NCBI RefSeq assembly: GCF_001730225.1
Contig: NZ_MIJE01000001.1
Coordinates: 620,001 to 684,000, forward strand
Length of the DNA stretch: 64,000 bases
Source of the DNA: Desulfuribacillus alkaliarsenatis
GTDB lineage: Bacteria > Bacillota > Bacilli > Desulfuribacillales > Desulfuribacillaceae
Direction of reading: 5' to 3'
Shown: positions 8,809 through 17,253 of the stretch, in pieces
How positions within the stretch are numbered: the stretch's first letter is position 1
Layout: every line of letters starts with the position of its first letter
Made by a program: the position numbers and the translations under genes
Notes under the pieces: model-generated
Database searches by the model: none
What the model saw: the letters and a program-made list of their open reading frames with translations, nothing else
Told to the model about the DNA's origin: nothing

Positions 8809-10290
8809 GTGGAAAAGATTGATATTTTTAAAGATATTGCAGAACGCACAGGTGGAGACGTATATTTAGGAGTAGTTGGCCCAGTCAGAACAGGCAAATC
8901 AACTTTTATTAAAAAGTTTATGGAGCTTCTTGTGTTACCGAAGATAGAAAACCAAGCAAGTCGTCAGAGGGCACAAGACGAACTGCCTCAAAGTTCAGCA
9001 GGTAAAACTATTATGACAACTGAGCCAAAGTTTATTCCAAACAATGCAATAACAATTGAAGTGGAAGAAAACTTGAACATTAATGTTAGGGTCGTTGATT
9101 GTGTTGGTTACGCCGTAGAAGGTGCAAAAGGGTATGAGGATGATGAGGGCAACCCAAGAATGACAAATACACCATGGTATGAAGATCCAATTCCTTTTCA
9201 TGAAGCGGCAGAAGTTGGAACACGCAAGGTAATTGCTGAGCATGCAACATTAGGAGTTGTAGTTACTACAGATGGTACAATAACTGATATCCCTAGGGAT
9301 AATTATATTGAGGCCGAACAAAGAGTTGTTAATGAATTAAAAGAAGTTGGCAAACCATTCGTTATGATTGTGAATTCTGTTAAACCATTGAGCGATGAAA
9401 CACAAGCATTAGTAAGTGAACTAAAAGAAAAATACGACATACCTGTATTGGCTATGAGTTGTGCTATGATGGATAAGCAGGATGTTTACAGAACTTTAAA
9501 AGAAGTACTTTTTGAATTCCCTGTAACAGAAGTTAATGTTAATTTACCTAGCTGGGTTATGGTTTTGGATCAGGACCATTGGCTCCGAAAAAATTTTGAA
9601 GATTGCATTAGCCATTCATTAAATGATATTAAGAGAATACGTGATGTCGATCGGGTTGTAACTGCTTTAGCAGAAGAAGAGTTCGTTGAAAAGGCGAGCT
9701 TAGCAAACCTTATGATGGGTCAGGGCTCCGTAGACATTGATTTATACGCCCCTGATGAATTATACGACCAAGTGTTAACAGAAATTGTAGGAGTAGAAAT
9801 TCAAGGTAAAGACGACCTTCTGAAGCTAATGAAAGAGCTAACATATGCGAAGAAGGAATATGACCAAATCGCTGGAGCGTTAGCAATGGTTAAATCAACT
9901 GGTTATGGTGTTGCTTCTCCAAGTATTGAAGATATGGAACTTCAAGAGCCTGAGTTAATAAGACACGGTTCAAGATTTGGTGTTCGTTTGAAGGCGACTG
10001 CACCAAGTATTCATATGATAAAGATAAATGTAGAATCAGAATTTGCACCAATTATAGGATCGGAGAAACAAAGTGAAGAACTAGTTAGATACCTAATGCA
10101 AGACTTCGAAGAGAATCCTTTGAAGATATGGCAGTCTGACATTTTTGGACGCTCGTTGGCTGATGTGGTCAAAGAGGGTATTCAGGCTAAACTATCACTA
10201 ATGCCAGAAAATGCAAGATACAAATTTAAGGATACATTAGAGAGAATTATTAACGAGGGAAGTGGCGGATTAATCGCTATTATACTCTAA
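8809..10290 (+). CDS. spoIVA: Stage IV sporulation protein A, spore-coat morphogenetic ATPase
   Basis: SpoIVA polymerises on the outer forespore membrane using ATP and forms the base on which coat and cortex assemble. The 493-residue product matches the B. subtilis length. The chosen GTG start at 8809 has AAGGAGG eight bases upstream and gives MEKIDIFKDIAERTGGDVYL, the family N-terminus; longer in-frame starts upstream would add unconserved residues. The Walker A motif GPVRTGKST (near residue 24) and the switch-like DCVGYAVEGAKGY segment are intact, and the C-terminal polymerisation region is present. A terminator follows. Confidence 0.98.
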   Translation: MEKIDIFKDIAERTGGDVYLGVVGPVRTGKSTFIKKFMELLVLPKIENQASRQRAQDELPQSSAGKTIMTTEPKFIPNNAITIEVEENLNINVRVVDCVGYAVEGAKGYEDDEGNPRMTNTPWYEDPIPFHEAAEVGTRKVIAEHATLGVVVTTDGTITDIPRDNYIEAEQRVVNELKEVGKPFVMIVNSVKPLSDETQALVSELKEKYDIPVLAMSCAMMDKQDVYRTLKEVLFEFPVTEVNVNLPSWVMVLDQDHWLRKNFEDCISHSLNDIKRIRDVDRVVTALAEEEFVEKASLANLMMGQGSVDIDLYAPDELYDQVLTEIVGVEIQGKDDLLKLMKELTYAKKEYDQIAGALAMVKSTGYGVASPSIEDMELQEPELIRHGSRFGVRLKATAPSIHMIKINVESEFAPIIGSEKQSEELVRYLMQDFEENPLKIWQSDIFGRSLADVVKEGIQAKLSLMPENARYKFKDTLERIINEGSGGLIAIIL

Positions 10291-10306
10291 AATAGCAAGT
10301 ACTAAA

Positions 10307-10334
10307 GGAGCACAAGATACCGTGCTTCTTTTTT
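10307..10334 (+). terminator. Intrinsic terminator after spoIVA
   Basis: GGAGCAC (10307-10313) pairs with GTGCTTC (10322-10328), followed by a T-rich tract. Confidence 0.8.
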
Positions 10335-10383
10335 CTATTATGGTAATAAAGTAGTGATTTACTGCTGGTTTTGTCATATTTTG

Positions 10384-10411
10384 TTGAATTTTATGAAGTC
10401 TATGGTATAAT
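10384..10411 (+). promoter_or_regulatory. Promoter of the HU gene
   Basis: TTGAAT (10384-10389), a 16-nt spacer and a perfect TATAAT (10406-10411) preceded by TGG, which adds an extended -10 element. This is a strong promoter, as expected for an abundant nucleoid protein. Confidence 0.7.
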
Positions 10412-10480
10412 CATTTTTGATTCAAAGCTTTTATAAGCAGCAATATTATGCTTAAGCTTTTGTGGAAGGGGGGAAATAGT

Positions 10481-10753
10481 ATGAACAAAACAGAACTAAT
10501 TGCTAAAGTGGCAGAAGCAACAGAATTAACTAAAAAAGATGCAGGTAAGGCAGTAGATGCAACATTAGAAGCTATCTCTCAAGCACTAGCTAGTAATGAT
10601 AAAGTACAATTAATAGGTTTTGGAAACTTTGAAGTTAGGGAACGCGCAGCTAGAAAAGGTCGCAATCCACAAACTGGCAAAGAAATTGAGATTCCTGCAA
10701 GCAAGATGCCAGCATTTAAAGCAGGGAAACAACTGAAAGATGCAGTTAACTAA
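10481..10753 (+). CDS. hbs: DNA-binding protein HU
   Basis: A 90-residue histone-like protein that bends and compacts DNA as a dimer. The sequence [20 protein letters not shown], the [13 protein letters not shown] beta-arm base and the RKGRNPQTG arm motif identify HU clearly. The ATG at 10481 is chosen because GGGGGGAAAT precedes it and it matches the family N-terminus; an in-frame ATG 33 nt upstream is not conserved. It lies between spoIVA and folE as in B. subtilis, with its own promoter and terminator. Confidence 0.98.
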   Translation: MNKTELIAKVAEATELTKKDAGKAVDATLEAISQALASNDKVQLIGFGNFEVRERAARKGRNPQTGKEIEIPASKMPAFKAGKQLKDAVN

Positions 10754-10797
10754 TTTTTGTAGAATTTACATATTCAAGTACTACAATTGAATTAATG

Positions 10798-10840
10798 AAA
10801 AGCAGAGGTATAGAGCCTCTGCTTTTCTAATTTTCTTTTT
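10798..10840 (+). terminator. Intrinsic terminator after hbs
   Basis: AAAAGCAGAGG (10798-10808) pairs perfectly with CCTCTGCTTTT (10816-10826), followed by T-rich sequence. Confidence 0.85.
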
Positions 10841-10904
10841 TTTACTAGAATATGTATACTGTATAATAAGTATAAAAAAGCAGATTAAAATAAAGGAGTA
10901 TAAT

Positions 10905-11471
10905 ATGGAAAAGTTTGATTTAAACAAAATTGAAAAAGCTGTAACTATGATTCTTGAAGCAGTTGGAGAAGATGTTAATCGAGAAGGGCTGATTGATACA
11001 CCTAAAAGGGTGGCAAAAATGTATAAGGAGATTTTTGCAGGATTACATGAAGACCCATCAGAGCACTTAAATACAATCTTTTCTGAAAATCACGAGGAAT
11101 TAGTAATTGTTAAAGACATACCGTTTTACTCTTTATGTGAACATCATTTAGTTCCCTTCTTTGGGGTGGCTCATGTTGCATACATTCCAACTGGTGGAAA
11201 GGTAACGGGCTTAAGTAAATTAGCAAGGGTTGTCGAAGTGGTAACAAAGCGACCACAATTGCAGGAACGTATAACAACTACAGTTGCTAATACAATAGTT
11301 GATAAAATTAAACCTTTGGGAGTAGCTGTAGTTATTGAAGCAGAACATATGTGTATGACGATGAGAGGGGTTAAAAAACCTGGATCGAAAACGATTACAT
11401 CTGCAGTAAGAGGAATTTTTGAAACAGATATAGCACTCCGTTCTGAAGCCTTTAGTTTAATCAAGGGCTAG
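10905..11471 (+). CDS. folE: GTP cyclohydrolase I (MtrA)
   Basis: FolE converts GTP to 7,8-dihydroneopterin triphosphate, the first step of tetrahydrofolate synthesis. The 188-residue protein has the zinc and catalytic motif [11 protein letters not shown] near residue 78, the second cysteine in [15 protein letters not shown], and the RPQLQERIT segment. AAAGGAG precedes the ATG. In B. subtilis this gene is mtrA and is directly followed by mtrB (TRAP). Here mtrB is still downstream but 3.5 kb away, separated by five other genes and a tRNA. TATAAT at 10862-10867 may be its -10 box, but the -35 is poor. Confidence 0.97.
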   Translation: MEKFDLNKIEKAVTMILEAVGEDVNREGLIDTPKRVAKMYKEIFAGLHEDPSEHLNTIFSENHEELVIVKDIPFYSLCEHHLVPFFGVAHVAYIPTGGKVTGLSKLARVVEVVTKRPQLQERITTTVANTIVDKIKPLGVAVVIEAEHMCMTMRGVKKPGSKTITSAVRGIFETDIALRSEAFSLIKG

Positions 11472-11602
11472 AAAATTACAATAACATTATATAAATATTA
11501 CATTTACTTTAAATAGCTTTAAATACGAGCCTTTGCTTTTATTAACCATTTACTAGATTGCCGAAATAATGTATGTTGTTATAAAGGTGGTGTCTTTATA
11601 AA

Positions 11603-13339
11603 ATGAGCAAGAGAAACCCTTTATTATTAATCATGGCTATAATTGTTATTATGGTGTTATTACATACATTTAGTGTAGCAGAAGCTTTGGAATTGCAACA
11701 TGAATTTCATTCGTCAGAAGGAATAGTCTATAAAAGCTATTCCAAAGAATGGGCTACCGAGGTGAAACTTAAGGCGTTACATACTGAGTTATTGAGAAAC
11801 CAGCATGGAGAAGAAATACGTGCCTTAAGTGCAGTAATCATTTACCCAGATTTTCCAGATCATAACCGTAACAAGTTAGGATCATATCAATTAGCATATC
11901 GTCTAGACAATGGTAAATACGAAGTTTTATCAGATAATATTATATCTCTATATGGTGGCAATACTTTTACTAATGTAGAGGATGTTGCTAGAACATTATC
12001 AAGGCAATATGGTAAACATTTTACGCAGTATCATATATTAAAGAATGAAAATATTCTACTGTCGAATCAAGGATATAACTCAAAATATGCTCAGTTGAGA
12101 CAATTAAATAACATTGATCAGAGGTCTAATTCAAAATGGAATATTGAAGAACTAGCAGCTGACGACTATGTACAGTTATTTGGTTCTCCATTGGCTAGAA
12201 AGCATTATTTATTTAGCAATATGATTGATGAATTTGAGAAAAGTCCTACAACTTGGCAACAGCCTATGACAGCTAGACATATGTTTAATTTAATGCCACA
12301 ACAAAACTTAAACATTCCTTTAGCGCTAGAGGTAAGTGGATTAAGGGAATATTTTATTCAGTTGGGCAACTTGACTGGTAATAGAGTAAGACCATTAATA
12401 AATAAACCGACGCTTTATGTTCAAGAAATAAAGCGGGTAACAAATCAAAATAATTCATTACAGTTAACTTTTGCTTGGGATACCGTTGCTAATCCTAGCC
12501 AAAGGTTAAATTATACATTAGTTACATATGGTGACTTCGATGCATTTCCATTTCCAATTGTTACATATCAGAATAATAGCTCAAGCGAGAACCAACTAAC
12601 CGCGCGATATGGGACAGTTGTAGCCAGAGATCAGAACATGATTTATTTTAACAAACATCTAGGTTTTTATGGGAAAAAGACATTTAGATTATTTGTTAGC
12701 GATATGAGTGGTAATATGATATCCTCGAATGAACTTACATTAGATTTGAGTCAAAACCCAATCAATATAATTAATAATAATTTACAGATTACTGATGTAT
12801 CTAATGATCATTGGGCGTATGATAATATTACTATAGCTAATGGATATAGATTTATAAGGGGTTACCCTGATTTAACGTTTAGACCAAATCAATACGTAAC
12901 TAGGGCAGAATTATTAGCTATATTAAATCGTGTAAACCAATTCAGTAAGTTAACAAATAGTCAAACCCAGACACAGATAGTCGGCGGAAGTCATTGGGGC
13001 GTACCTGTGTTGAACGAAGCGATTAGCTCTAATATTGTGCGAACAGAACACTATGGAGCACAGTATGAACTGTTTGTGTATGATGAATATATTACGAGAG
13101 AAGAGGTTGCAATGTTATCGGCGCAGTTATTAAGGGCCAAAGGATTCCAGCAGCTACCGAATGCGCGTAATTTTACTGACATACAAAATTCAAGCTATCG
13201 AGATGAAATTCGTTTGATTTCTAGCTATCAAATTGTACAAGGCTTCCCAGATAATAGCTTTCGCCCAAAAGAGTTTATAACTAGGGCACAGGCTACAGTG
13301 ATAGCAAATCAGCTTTTTCAACAAATACGCAATAACTAA
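11603..13339 (+). CDS. Secreted protein with C-terminal S-layer homology domains
   Basis: A 578-residue exported protein. A signal peptide is visible (about residues 1-30: MSKRNP then a long hydrophobic core ending SVAEA). Residues about 30-390 have no family I recognise. The C-terminus carries three SLH repeats: near 395-440 (DVSNDHWAYDNITIAN, then FRPNQYVTRAEL), a degenerate one near 461-510 (SHWGVPVLNEAI, YITREEVAML), and near 524-570 (FTDIQNSSYRDEI, FRPKEFITRAQA). SLH domains bind pyruvylated secondary wall polymer, so the protein is likely held at the cell surface. It is inserted between folE and mtrB compared with Bacillus. Confidence 0.88.
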   Translation: MSKRNPLLLIMAIIVIMVLLHTFSVAEALELQHEFHSSEGIVYKSYSKEWATEVKLKALHTELLRNQHGEEIRALSAVIIYPDFPDHNRNKLGSYQLAYRLDNGKYEVLSDNIISLYGGNTFTNVEDVARTLSRQYGKHFTQYHILKNENILLSNQGYNSKYAQLRQLNNIDQRSNSKWNIEELAADDYVQLFGSPLARKHYLFSNMIDEFEKSPTTWQQPMTARHMFNLMPQQNLNIPLALEVSGLREYFIQLGNLTGNRVRPLINKPTLYVQEIKRVTNQNNSLQLTFAWDTVANPSQRLNYTLVTYGDFDAFPFPIVTYQNNSSSENQLTARYGTVVARDQNMIYFNKHLGFYGKKTFRLFVSDMSGNMISSNELTLDLSQNPINIINNNLQITDVSNDHWAYDNITIANGYRFIRGYPDLTFRPNQYVTRAELLAILNRVNQFSKLTNSQTQTQIVGGSHWGVPVLNEAISSNIVRTEHYGAQYELFVYDEYITREEVAMLSAQLLRAKGFQQLPNARNFTDIQNSSYRDEIRLISSYQIVQGFPDNSFRPKEFITRAQATVIANQLFQQIRNN

Positions 13340-13369
13340 TTTATAGTATGTTACTGGAGGTTCTTATAG

Positions 13370-14122
13370 ATGAAATTTGTTAGGTTTCAACTTAAGAATA
13401 AAGTGATGAATGGCATTATTGAGGACGATTTAATTAGAGAGATAGATGGTACATTTTATGATGATTACTCATTGACGAATGATTATTATAAAATATCAGA
13501 AGTTAAATTATTATCGCCAGTTCAACCATCAAAAATAGTAGCTATAGGTGTTAACTATAGAGATCATGGTGAAGAAATGAATATTAAACCACCGTCTGAA
13601 CCAATTGTCTTTCTAAAGCCGCCTTCTGCAATAATTGGCCAGGAGGATGATATAATACATCCATCTATGGCGAATAGAGTTGACTATGAAGGGGAATTGG
13701 CAATTGTAATTGGAGCACAAGCTAAAGACATCACTAAAGAACGGGCAGATGAGTATATCTTAGGTTATACGATTTGTAATGATGTAACGGCCCGTGACCT
13801 ACAGGCTAAAGACAATCAGTGGACACGTGCAAAAGGTTTCGATACATTTGCTCCAATAGGACCTTGGATAGTGAATGATTTAGGCTATAATAATTTGCAT
13901 ATTGAGACACGCTTAAATGGTAAAGTTGTACAGCAGGCAAACACGAATCAAATGATATTTAAAGTAGACGAATTAGTAGAATATATATCACAAATAATGA
14001 CATTATTACCTGGAGATATTATAATTACTGGCACATCATCTGGTATTGGGCCCATGCAAAAAGGTGATATTGTAGAAATAGAAGTAGAAGGAATCGGAAT
14101 ATTAAAAAATTATAATCGCTAA
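13370..14122 (+). CDS. Fumarylacetoacetate hydrolase (FAH) family protein
   Basis: A 250-residue FAH-fold enzyme. Motifs in order: AIGVNYRDHGEE near residue 57, FLKPPSAIIG near 80, the metal-binding segment VDYEGELAIVIG near 103, NDVTARDLQ near 138, KGFDTFAPIGPW near 154 and PGDIIITGTSSGIGP near the C-terminus. Members act as acylpyruvases, oxaloacetate decarboxylase/tautomerases or hydratases. The short single-domain form is commonest for acylpyruvase-like proteins, but the substrate cannot be read from sequence. GGAGG precedes the ATG. It converges with the tRNA-Pro gene, which has a terminator reading leftward into the gap. Confidence 0.9.
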   Translation: MKFVRFQLKNKVMNGIIEDDLIREIDGTFYDDYSLTNDYYKISEVKLLSPVQPSKIVAIGVNYRDHGEEMNIKPPSEPIVFLKPPSAIIGQEDDIIHPSMANRVDYEGELAIVIGAQAKDITKERADEYILGYTICNDVTARDLQAKDNQWTRAKGFDTFAPIGPWIVNDLGYNNLHIETRLNGKVVQQANTNQMIFKVDELVEYISQIMTLLPGDIIITGTSSGIGPMQKGDIVEIEVEGIGILKNYNR

Positions 14123-14150
14123 AAAAAGAAACCCTGCAAAACAAGGTTTC
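14121..14150 (-). terminator. Intrinsic terminator of tRNA-Pro
   Basis: Read on the minus strand, GAAACC and GGTTTC form a stem with an AT-rich loop followed by seven T (14121-14127). It lies just past the tRNA 3' end. Confidence 0.75.
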
Positions 14151-14153
14151 TCG

Positions 14154-14230
14154 TGGTCGGAATAGCGGGATTTGAACCCACGACCTCACCCACCCCAAGG
14201 GTGCGCGCTACCAGGCTGCGCCATATCCCG
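14154..14230 (-). tRNA. tRNA-Pro (anticodon GGG)
   Basis: A 77-nt tRNA on the minus strand with an encoded 3' CCA. The acceptor stem pairs CGGGATA with TATTCCG including one G-T pair. The D arm contains AGCCTGGTA and the T arm GGTTCAAATC. The anticodon stem CACCC/GGGTG encloses the loop TTGGGGT, giving anticodon GGG, which reads CCC/CCU proline codons. It stands alone between FAH and the RNHCP gene, opposite to its neighbours. Confidence 0.95.
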
Positions 14231-14240
14231 AAAATTTACG

Positions 14241-14261
14241 ATTGTATATGAATTATACAAT
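14241..14261. promoter_or_regulatory. Perfect 8-bp inverted repeat between tRNA-Pro and the RNHCP gene
   Basis: ATTGTATA (14241-14248), the spacer TGAAT, and TATACAAT (14254-14261) form a perfect palindrome in the divergent intergenic region. Each arm contains TACAAT in its own direction, so the element could be two back-to-back -10 boxes or an operator. No good -35 is seen on either side. Confidence 0.4.
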
Positions 14262-14279
14262 ACAAAAAAAGGTGTTGCA

Positions 14280-14618
14280 ATGAGTGAAAGAAGAAAAACA
14301 AAACATATAAATGAAGCATTTACATGTGAAAATTGTGATGCTGAAGTGCCACCGATTATAGGCGGCGGATGTAGAAACCACTGTCCCTTTTGTTTAGTGT
14401 CAAAGCATGTAGATAATATACCAGGAGATCGCCAGTGCATGTGTAATGGACTGCTTATGCCTATAGACATAGAATATACAAGTGCTAAAGGCTATATGAT
14501 TATACATAAATGTGATAGATGTGGAATGGTTAAAAGAAACAAGACAGTTATGGATTCTAAAGGCGTTAATGATTCTTTAGATAAAGTATTAGAAATAATG
14601 AGTAAAAGGTCGATATAG
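14280..14618 (+). CDS. RNHCP-domain zinc-ribbon protein
   Basis: A 112-residue protein of the RNHCP family, named after the motif seen here as CRNHCPFC near residue 35. Other zinc-ligand pairs are CENCDAEVPP near residue 16, CMCNGL near 57 and HKCDRCG near 77. The family's function is unknown. The start ATG at 14280 follows AAAGGTG; longer in-frame starts would run through the tRNA-Pro gene on the other strand and are unlikely. It is about 70 nt upstream of the holin-like gene. It is not anti-TRAP (RtpA), although it is cysteine-rich and near mtrB. Confidence 0.85.
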   Translation: MSERRKTKHINEAFTCENCDAEVPPIIGGGCRNHCPFCLVSKHVDNIPGDRQCMCNGLLMPIDIEYTSAKGYMIIHKCDRCGMVKRNKTVMDSKGVNDSLDKVLEIMSKRSI

Positions 14619-14637
14619 CTACCTAGAGAACAATAAT

Positions 14638-14677
14638 GCTCCCATACATATTATATAATATATATGTAACGGGGGAG
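14638..14677 (+). promoter_or_regulatory. Possible hairpin sequestering the ribosome-binding site of the holin-like gene
   Basis: CTCCC (14639-14643) can pair with GGGAG (14673-14677), and TACATAT (14645-14651) with ATATGTA (14662-14668). The hairpin would bury GGGGGAG (14671-14677), the ribosome-binding site of the ATG at 14687. There is no T tract, so it does not look like a terminator. Confidence 0.45.
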
Positions 14678-14686
14678 TGTTATCAT

Positions 14687-14980
14687 ATGGAACAGCTTAT
14701 TAGTATGGAATTTTTAGATGCAATGAGCATTACGTTTATTGCTATAGTAGGCGCCCTTGTACAATTAAGCAAAAGATATATAAACCCATATTATGCGCCT
14801 TTAATTTCTATTATGTTCGGTTTAACACTATCGATTGGATACTTTTTTAGCGGCTTAGATATTAATGAAAACTGGTTTATTGCTTTACTACGAGGTGTTT
14901 TAATCGGGTTAGCAGCAAGCGGACTTTACTCAAGTATTAACATGACTCAAAAACAATCTAAAAATCAGACGAAAAAATAG
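14687..14980 (+). CDS. Small holin-like membrane protein
   Basis: A 97-residue protein with three likely transmembrane segments (about residues 10-28, 34-56 and 62-85) and a short charged tail (KQSKNQTKK). Size, segment spacing and tail resemble phage A118/phi-LC3 type holins, but no lysis gene or other phage gene is near. The ATG at 14687 follows GGGGGAG by nine bases. It is 10 nt upstream of mtrB and probably co-transcribed with it. The function is unknown; calling it a holin is a structural resemblance only. Confidence 0.65.
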   Translation: MEQLISMEFLDAMSITFIAIVGALVQLSKRYINPYYAPLISIMFGLTLSIGYFFSGLDINENWFIALLRGVLIGLAASGLYSSINMTQKQSKNQTKK

Positions 14981-14990
14981 GAGTGGTAAA

Positions 14991-15227
14991 ATGGCGGATA
15001 ATACCAATAATGATTATTTTGTAATTAAAGCATTAGAAAATGGAGTAAATGTAATAGGACTTACTAGAGGCCATGATACTAGGTTTCATCATTCTGAGAA
15101 GCTTGATAAAGGTGAAGTAATGATTGCACAATTTACTGAACATACTTCGGCAGTCAAAGTGAGAGGCAAAGCAGTTATCCAAACAAAGTTTGGATTATTA
15201 TATACAACGGATGAAGTGCAGGAATAG
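14991..15227 (+). CDS. mtrB: trp RNA-binding attenuation protein TRAP
   Basis: TRAP forms an 11-subunit ring that, when loaded with tryptophan, binds (G/U)AG repeats in the trp leader and stops transcription or translation. The 78-residue product aligns over its whole length with B. subtilis TRAP, including [29 protein letters not shown] and KVRG. The RNA-contact residues K37, K56 and R58 fall at identical positions, and the tryptophan-pocket segments are kept. AGGAGTGG precedes the ATG. Its expected target is visible in this window at 36621-36673. It follows the holin-like gene by 10 nt, and its terminator overlaps the stop codon. Confidence 0.97.
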   Translation: MADNTNNDYFVIKALENGVNVIGLTRGHDTRFHHSEKLDKGEVMIAQFTEHTSAVKVRGKAVIQTKFGLLYTTDEVQE

Positions 15228-15242
15228 CCTGCACTTTTTTTT
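15216..15242 (+). terminator. Intrinsic terminator of mtrB
   Basis: GTGCAGG (15216-15222) pairs perfectly with CCTGCAC (15228-15234), followed by eight T. The mtrB stop codon sits in the loop region. Confidence 0.9.
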
Positions 15243-15271
15243 CATACAATGGGCAAGAGGGGGAATATTCT

Positions 15272-15769
15272 ATGCTTGCCTTTGGAAGAGGAATCTTTAC
15301 AGCTGCTGTAGTATCTACATTTATACTATTATTGGTGTCGTTCTATCCTACTGATATTCATGAAACGTTAGCAATTAATAATAATGTGCATCCTACTGTA
15401 GTTCAAAATAGTCAAATCGAAAACATTGATGCGAAGCGGATTATGGATATTTGCAAGGAACTGGATATTCGCTTAGCTATTAAAAGAATAATATTAGAAG
15501 ATAATGAACTTCTTGAGATTCACTATACAATCGATAATGCACGAAGTGATTATGGTTTATTTGATAGCTATAAATTAGCTCAAGAGATATTCTTAATATA
15601 TAATCAGCTTAATAAAATGAGTTTTAATGTATATATAGACAGTGTACCGATTATACAGGCAACCATTAATAAATCTATAGCTACTACTAACGTAGCGGCT
15701 GGCACTAGTAATCAAGATTTATTAAACGAAATACAACAACACTTTTCAATTATTCTACTCAGTAATTAA
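15272..15769 (+). CDS. Hypothetical membrane-anchored protein
   Basis: A 165-residue protein I do not recognise. It has one hydrophobic segment near the N-terminus (about residues 8-25), then a polar outer part with DAKRIMDICKELDIRLAIKR and a repeated pattern of short hydrophobic strands, which suggests a small folded extracytoplasmic domain. AGAGGGGGAA precedes the ATG. It stands between the mtrB terminator and the promoter of tldD. Codon use looks like its neighbours. It may be an uncharacterised lineage-specific sporulation or envelope protein, but nothing in the sequence proves that. Confidence 0.7.
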   Translation: MLAFGRGIFTAAVVSTFILLLVSFYPTDIHETLAINNNVHPTVVQNSQIENIDAKRIMDICKELDIRLAIKRIILEDNELLEIHYTIDNARSDYGLFDSYKLAQEIFLIYNQLNKMSFNVYIDSVPIIQATINKSIATTNVAAGTSNQDLLNEIQQHFSIILLSN

Positions 15770-15797
15770 TGACAAAATATGTCTAGCACTGTATACT
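15769..15797 (+). promoter_or_regulatory. Promoter upstream of tldD
   Basis: ATGACA (15769-15774), a 17-nt spacer and TATACT (15792-15797). The -35 overlaps the stop codon of the preceding gene. Confidence 0.5.
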
Positions 15798-15846
15798 TAA
15801 GAGCGATTTGAACAAAATAAACTTATGAATGATTGGGGGGTTCTTT

Positions 15847-17253
15847 GTGTTAGATCAATCTATTATCGAAAAAGTAATTGCAAAGGCATTAGAAACTGGC
15901 GGTGACTTTGCTGAGGTGTTTTTTGAGAATAAAGTAAGACAAGCTATAACATGTGAAGATGGAAAAATTGAACGTATTATTAGTGGTTATGATCTCGGCG
16001 TCGGAATAAGAGTAATTCAAAAGGAAACTATCAGCTATGCTTATACTGACGATATCTCTGAAGCTTCCTTGTATGAAACAGCTAAGGTTGCGGGGAGTGC
16101 TGCTAAACAGCAAATAACAAAACCAATAGCTCTTACTAAAGGAAAGCAGATATCTCCAATACATATGATAAAAATAAGGCCCGAGGATGTCGAGAAAACT
16201 GATAAAGTAAAATGGGTACTAGAAGCAAACCAAGCTGCTCGCGATTACAGTAACTTTGTAAGTCAGGTTATGGTAGGCTATAATGACTCAGTTCAAAATG
16301 TTATTATCGCAAATTCTAATGGTTTATATGTTGAAGACGAACGTATATTAACTCGTTTAAATGTACAAGCTGTTGCGTTAAAAAATGGAGTAATGCAGAC
16401 AGGTTTTTATGGACCAGGAAGATTAATGGGTAGTGAATTATTTGATATAGATACACCAGAGAGTATAGGCAAGGAAGCATCAAGAATCGCAGTTACAATG
16501 CTAGATGCTAAGCCTGCGCCATCAGGCGCACTGCCTGTTGTAATAGATAACGGCTTTGGAGGTGTATTATTTCATGAAGCCTGTGGTCATCCACTTGAAG
16601 CTGATGCGATACAAAAGGGCACTAGTGTATATAAAGGTTTAATAGGCAAAAAAGTAGCCTCTTCATTAGTTACAGCGATTGATAGCAGTATTATTCCTAA
16701 TGCATGGGGATCACTTCATGTTGATGACGAAGGACAAGCAGGCCAAGCTACAGTGCTAATTAAGGATGGAATTCTGCAGGACTATATGTACGATTACAAG
16801 CGAGCTGTTGTCGAAGGTCGAAGCTCTACAGGTAATGGCCGCAGAATGTCATACCAGCATATTCCATTGCCAAGGATGACAAACACCTATATAGACAACG
16901 GGCAATCAAATCCTGAGGATATCATTAGTAGTACAAGTGAAGGCTTTTATGCTAAACGCTTAAGCGGTGGACAAGTGAATCCAGCAACTGGTGATTTTAC
17001 ATTTGTAGTCTCTGAGGGCTATATGATTAGAAACGGTAAAATTGAAGAACCAGTACGTGGTGCCACGTTAATTGGTAATGGGCCTGAAATACTTAAACGA
17101 ATAGATATGGTTGGTAACAATCTTGAACTAGCACCTGGTATGTGCGGGAAAAGTGGACAGACAGTACCTGCTGGAGTAGGTCAACCAACTTTGCGTTTAA
17201 GTGAATGTACCGTTGGTGGTACCGAAATGAGAGGAGGCTCACAGAATGGTTAA
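15847..17253 (+). CDS. tldD: TldD metalloprotease
   Basis: TldD forms a heterodimeric zinc protease with TldE/PmbA that degrades unfolded peptides and matures some RiPPs such as microcin B17. The 468-residue product carries the HExxxH motif as HEACGH at residues 243-248. The GTG start at 15847 is preferred because seven G lie six bases upstream; an in-frame ATG at 15829 overlaps that site. The gene overlaps tldE by 8 nt, so the two are translationally coupled. No RiPP precursor is evident nearby, so a general peptide-degrading role is more likely. Confidence 0.95.
   Translation: MLDQSIIEKVIAKALETGGDFAEVFFENKVRQAITCEDGKIERIISGYDLGVGIRVIQKETISYAYTDDISEASLYETAKVAGSAAKQQITKPIALTKGKQISPIHMIKIRPEDVEKTDKVKWVLEANQAARDYSNFVSQVMVGYNDSVQNVIIANSNGLYVEDERILTRLNVQAVALKNGVMQTGFYGPGRLMGSELFDIDTPESIGKEASRIAVTMLDAKPAPSGALPVVIDNGFGGVLFHEACGHPLEADAIQKGTSVYKGLIGKKVASSLVTAIDSSIIPNAWGSLHVDDEGQAGQATVLIKDGILQDYMYDYKRAVVEGRSSTGNGRRMSYQHIPLPRMTNTYIDNGQSNPEDIISSTSEGFYAKRLSGGQVNPATGDFTFVVSEGYMIRNGKIEEPVRGATLIGNGPEILKRIDMVGNNLELAPGMCGKSGQTVPAGVGQPTLRLSECTVGGTEMRGGSQNG

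Noticed and set aside
14280-14618. RNHCP protein as anti-TRAP (RtpA)
   Set aside because: It is cysteine-rich and near mtrB, but its motifs are those of the RNHCP family and it lacks the DnaJ-like repeats of RtpA.
14687-14980. Prophage remnant suggested by the holin-like gene
   Set aside because: No integrase, endolysin, structural gene or attachment repeat is near; a lone small membrane protein does not support a prophage.
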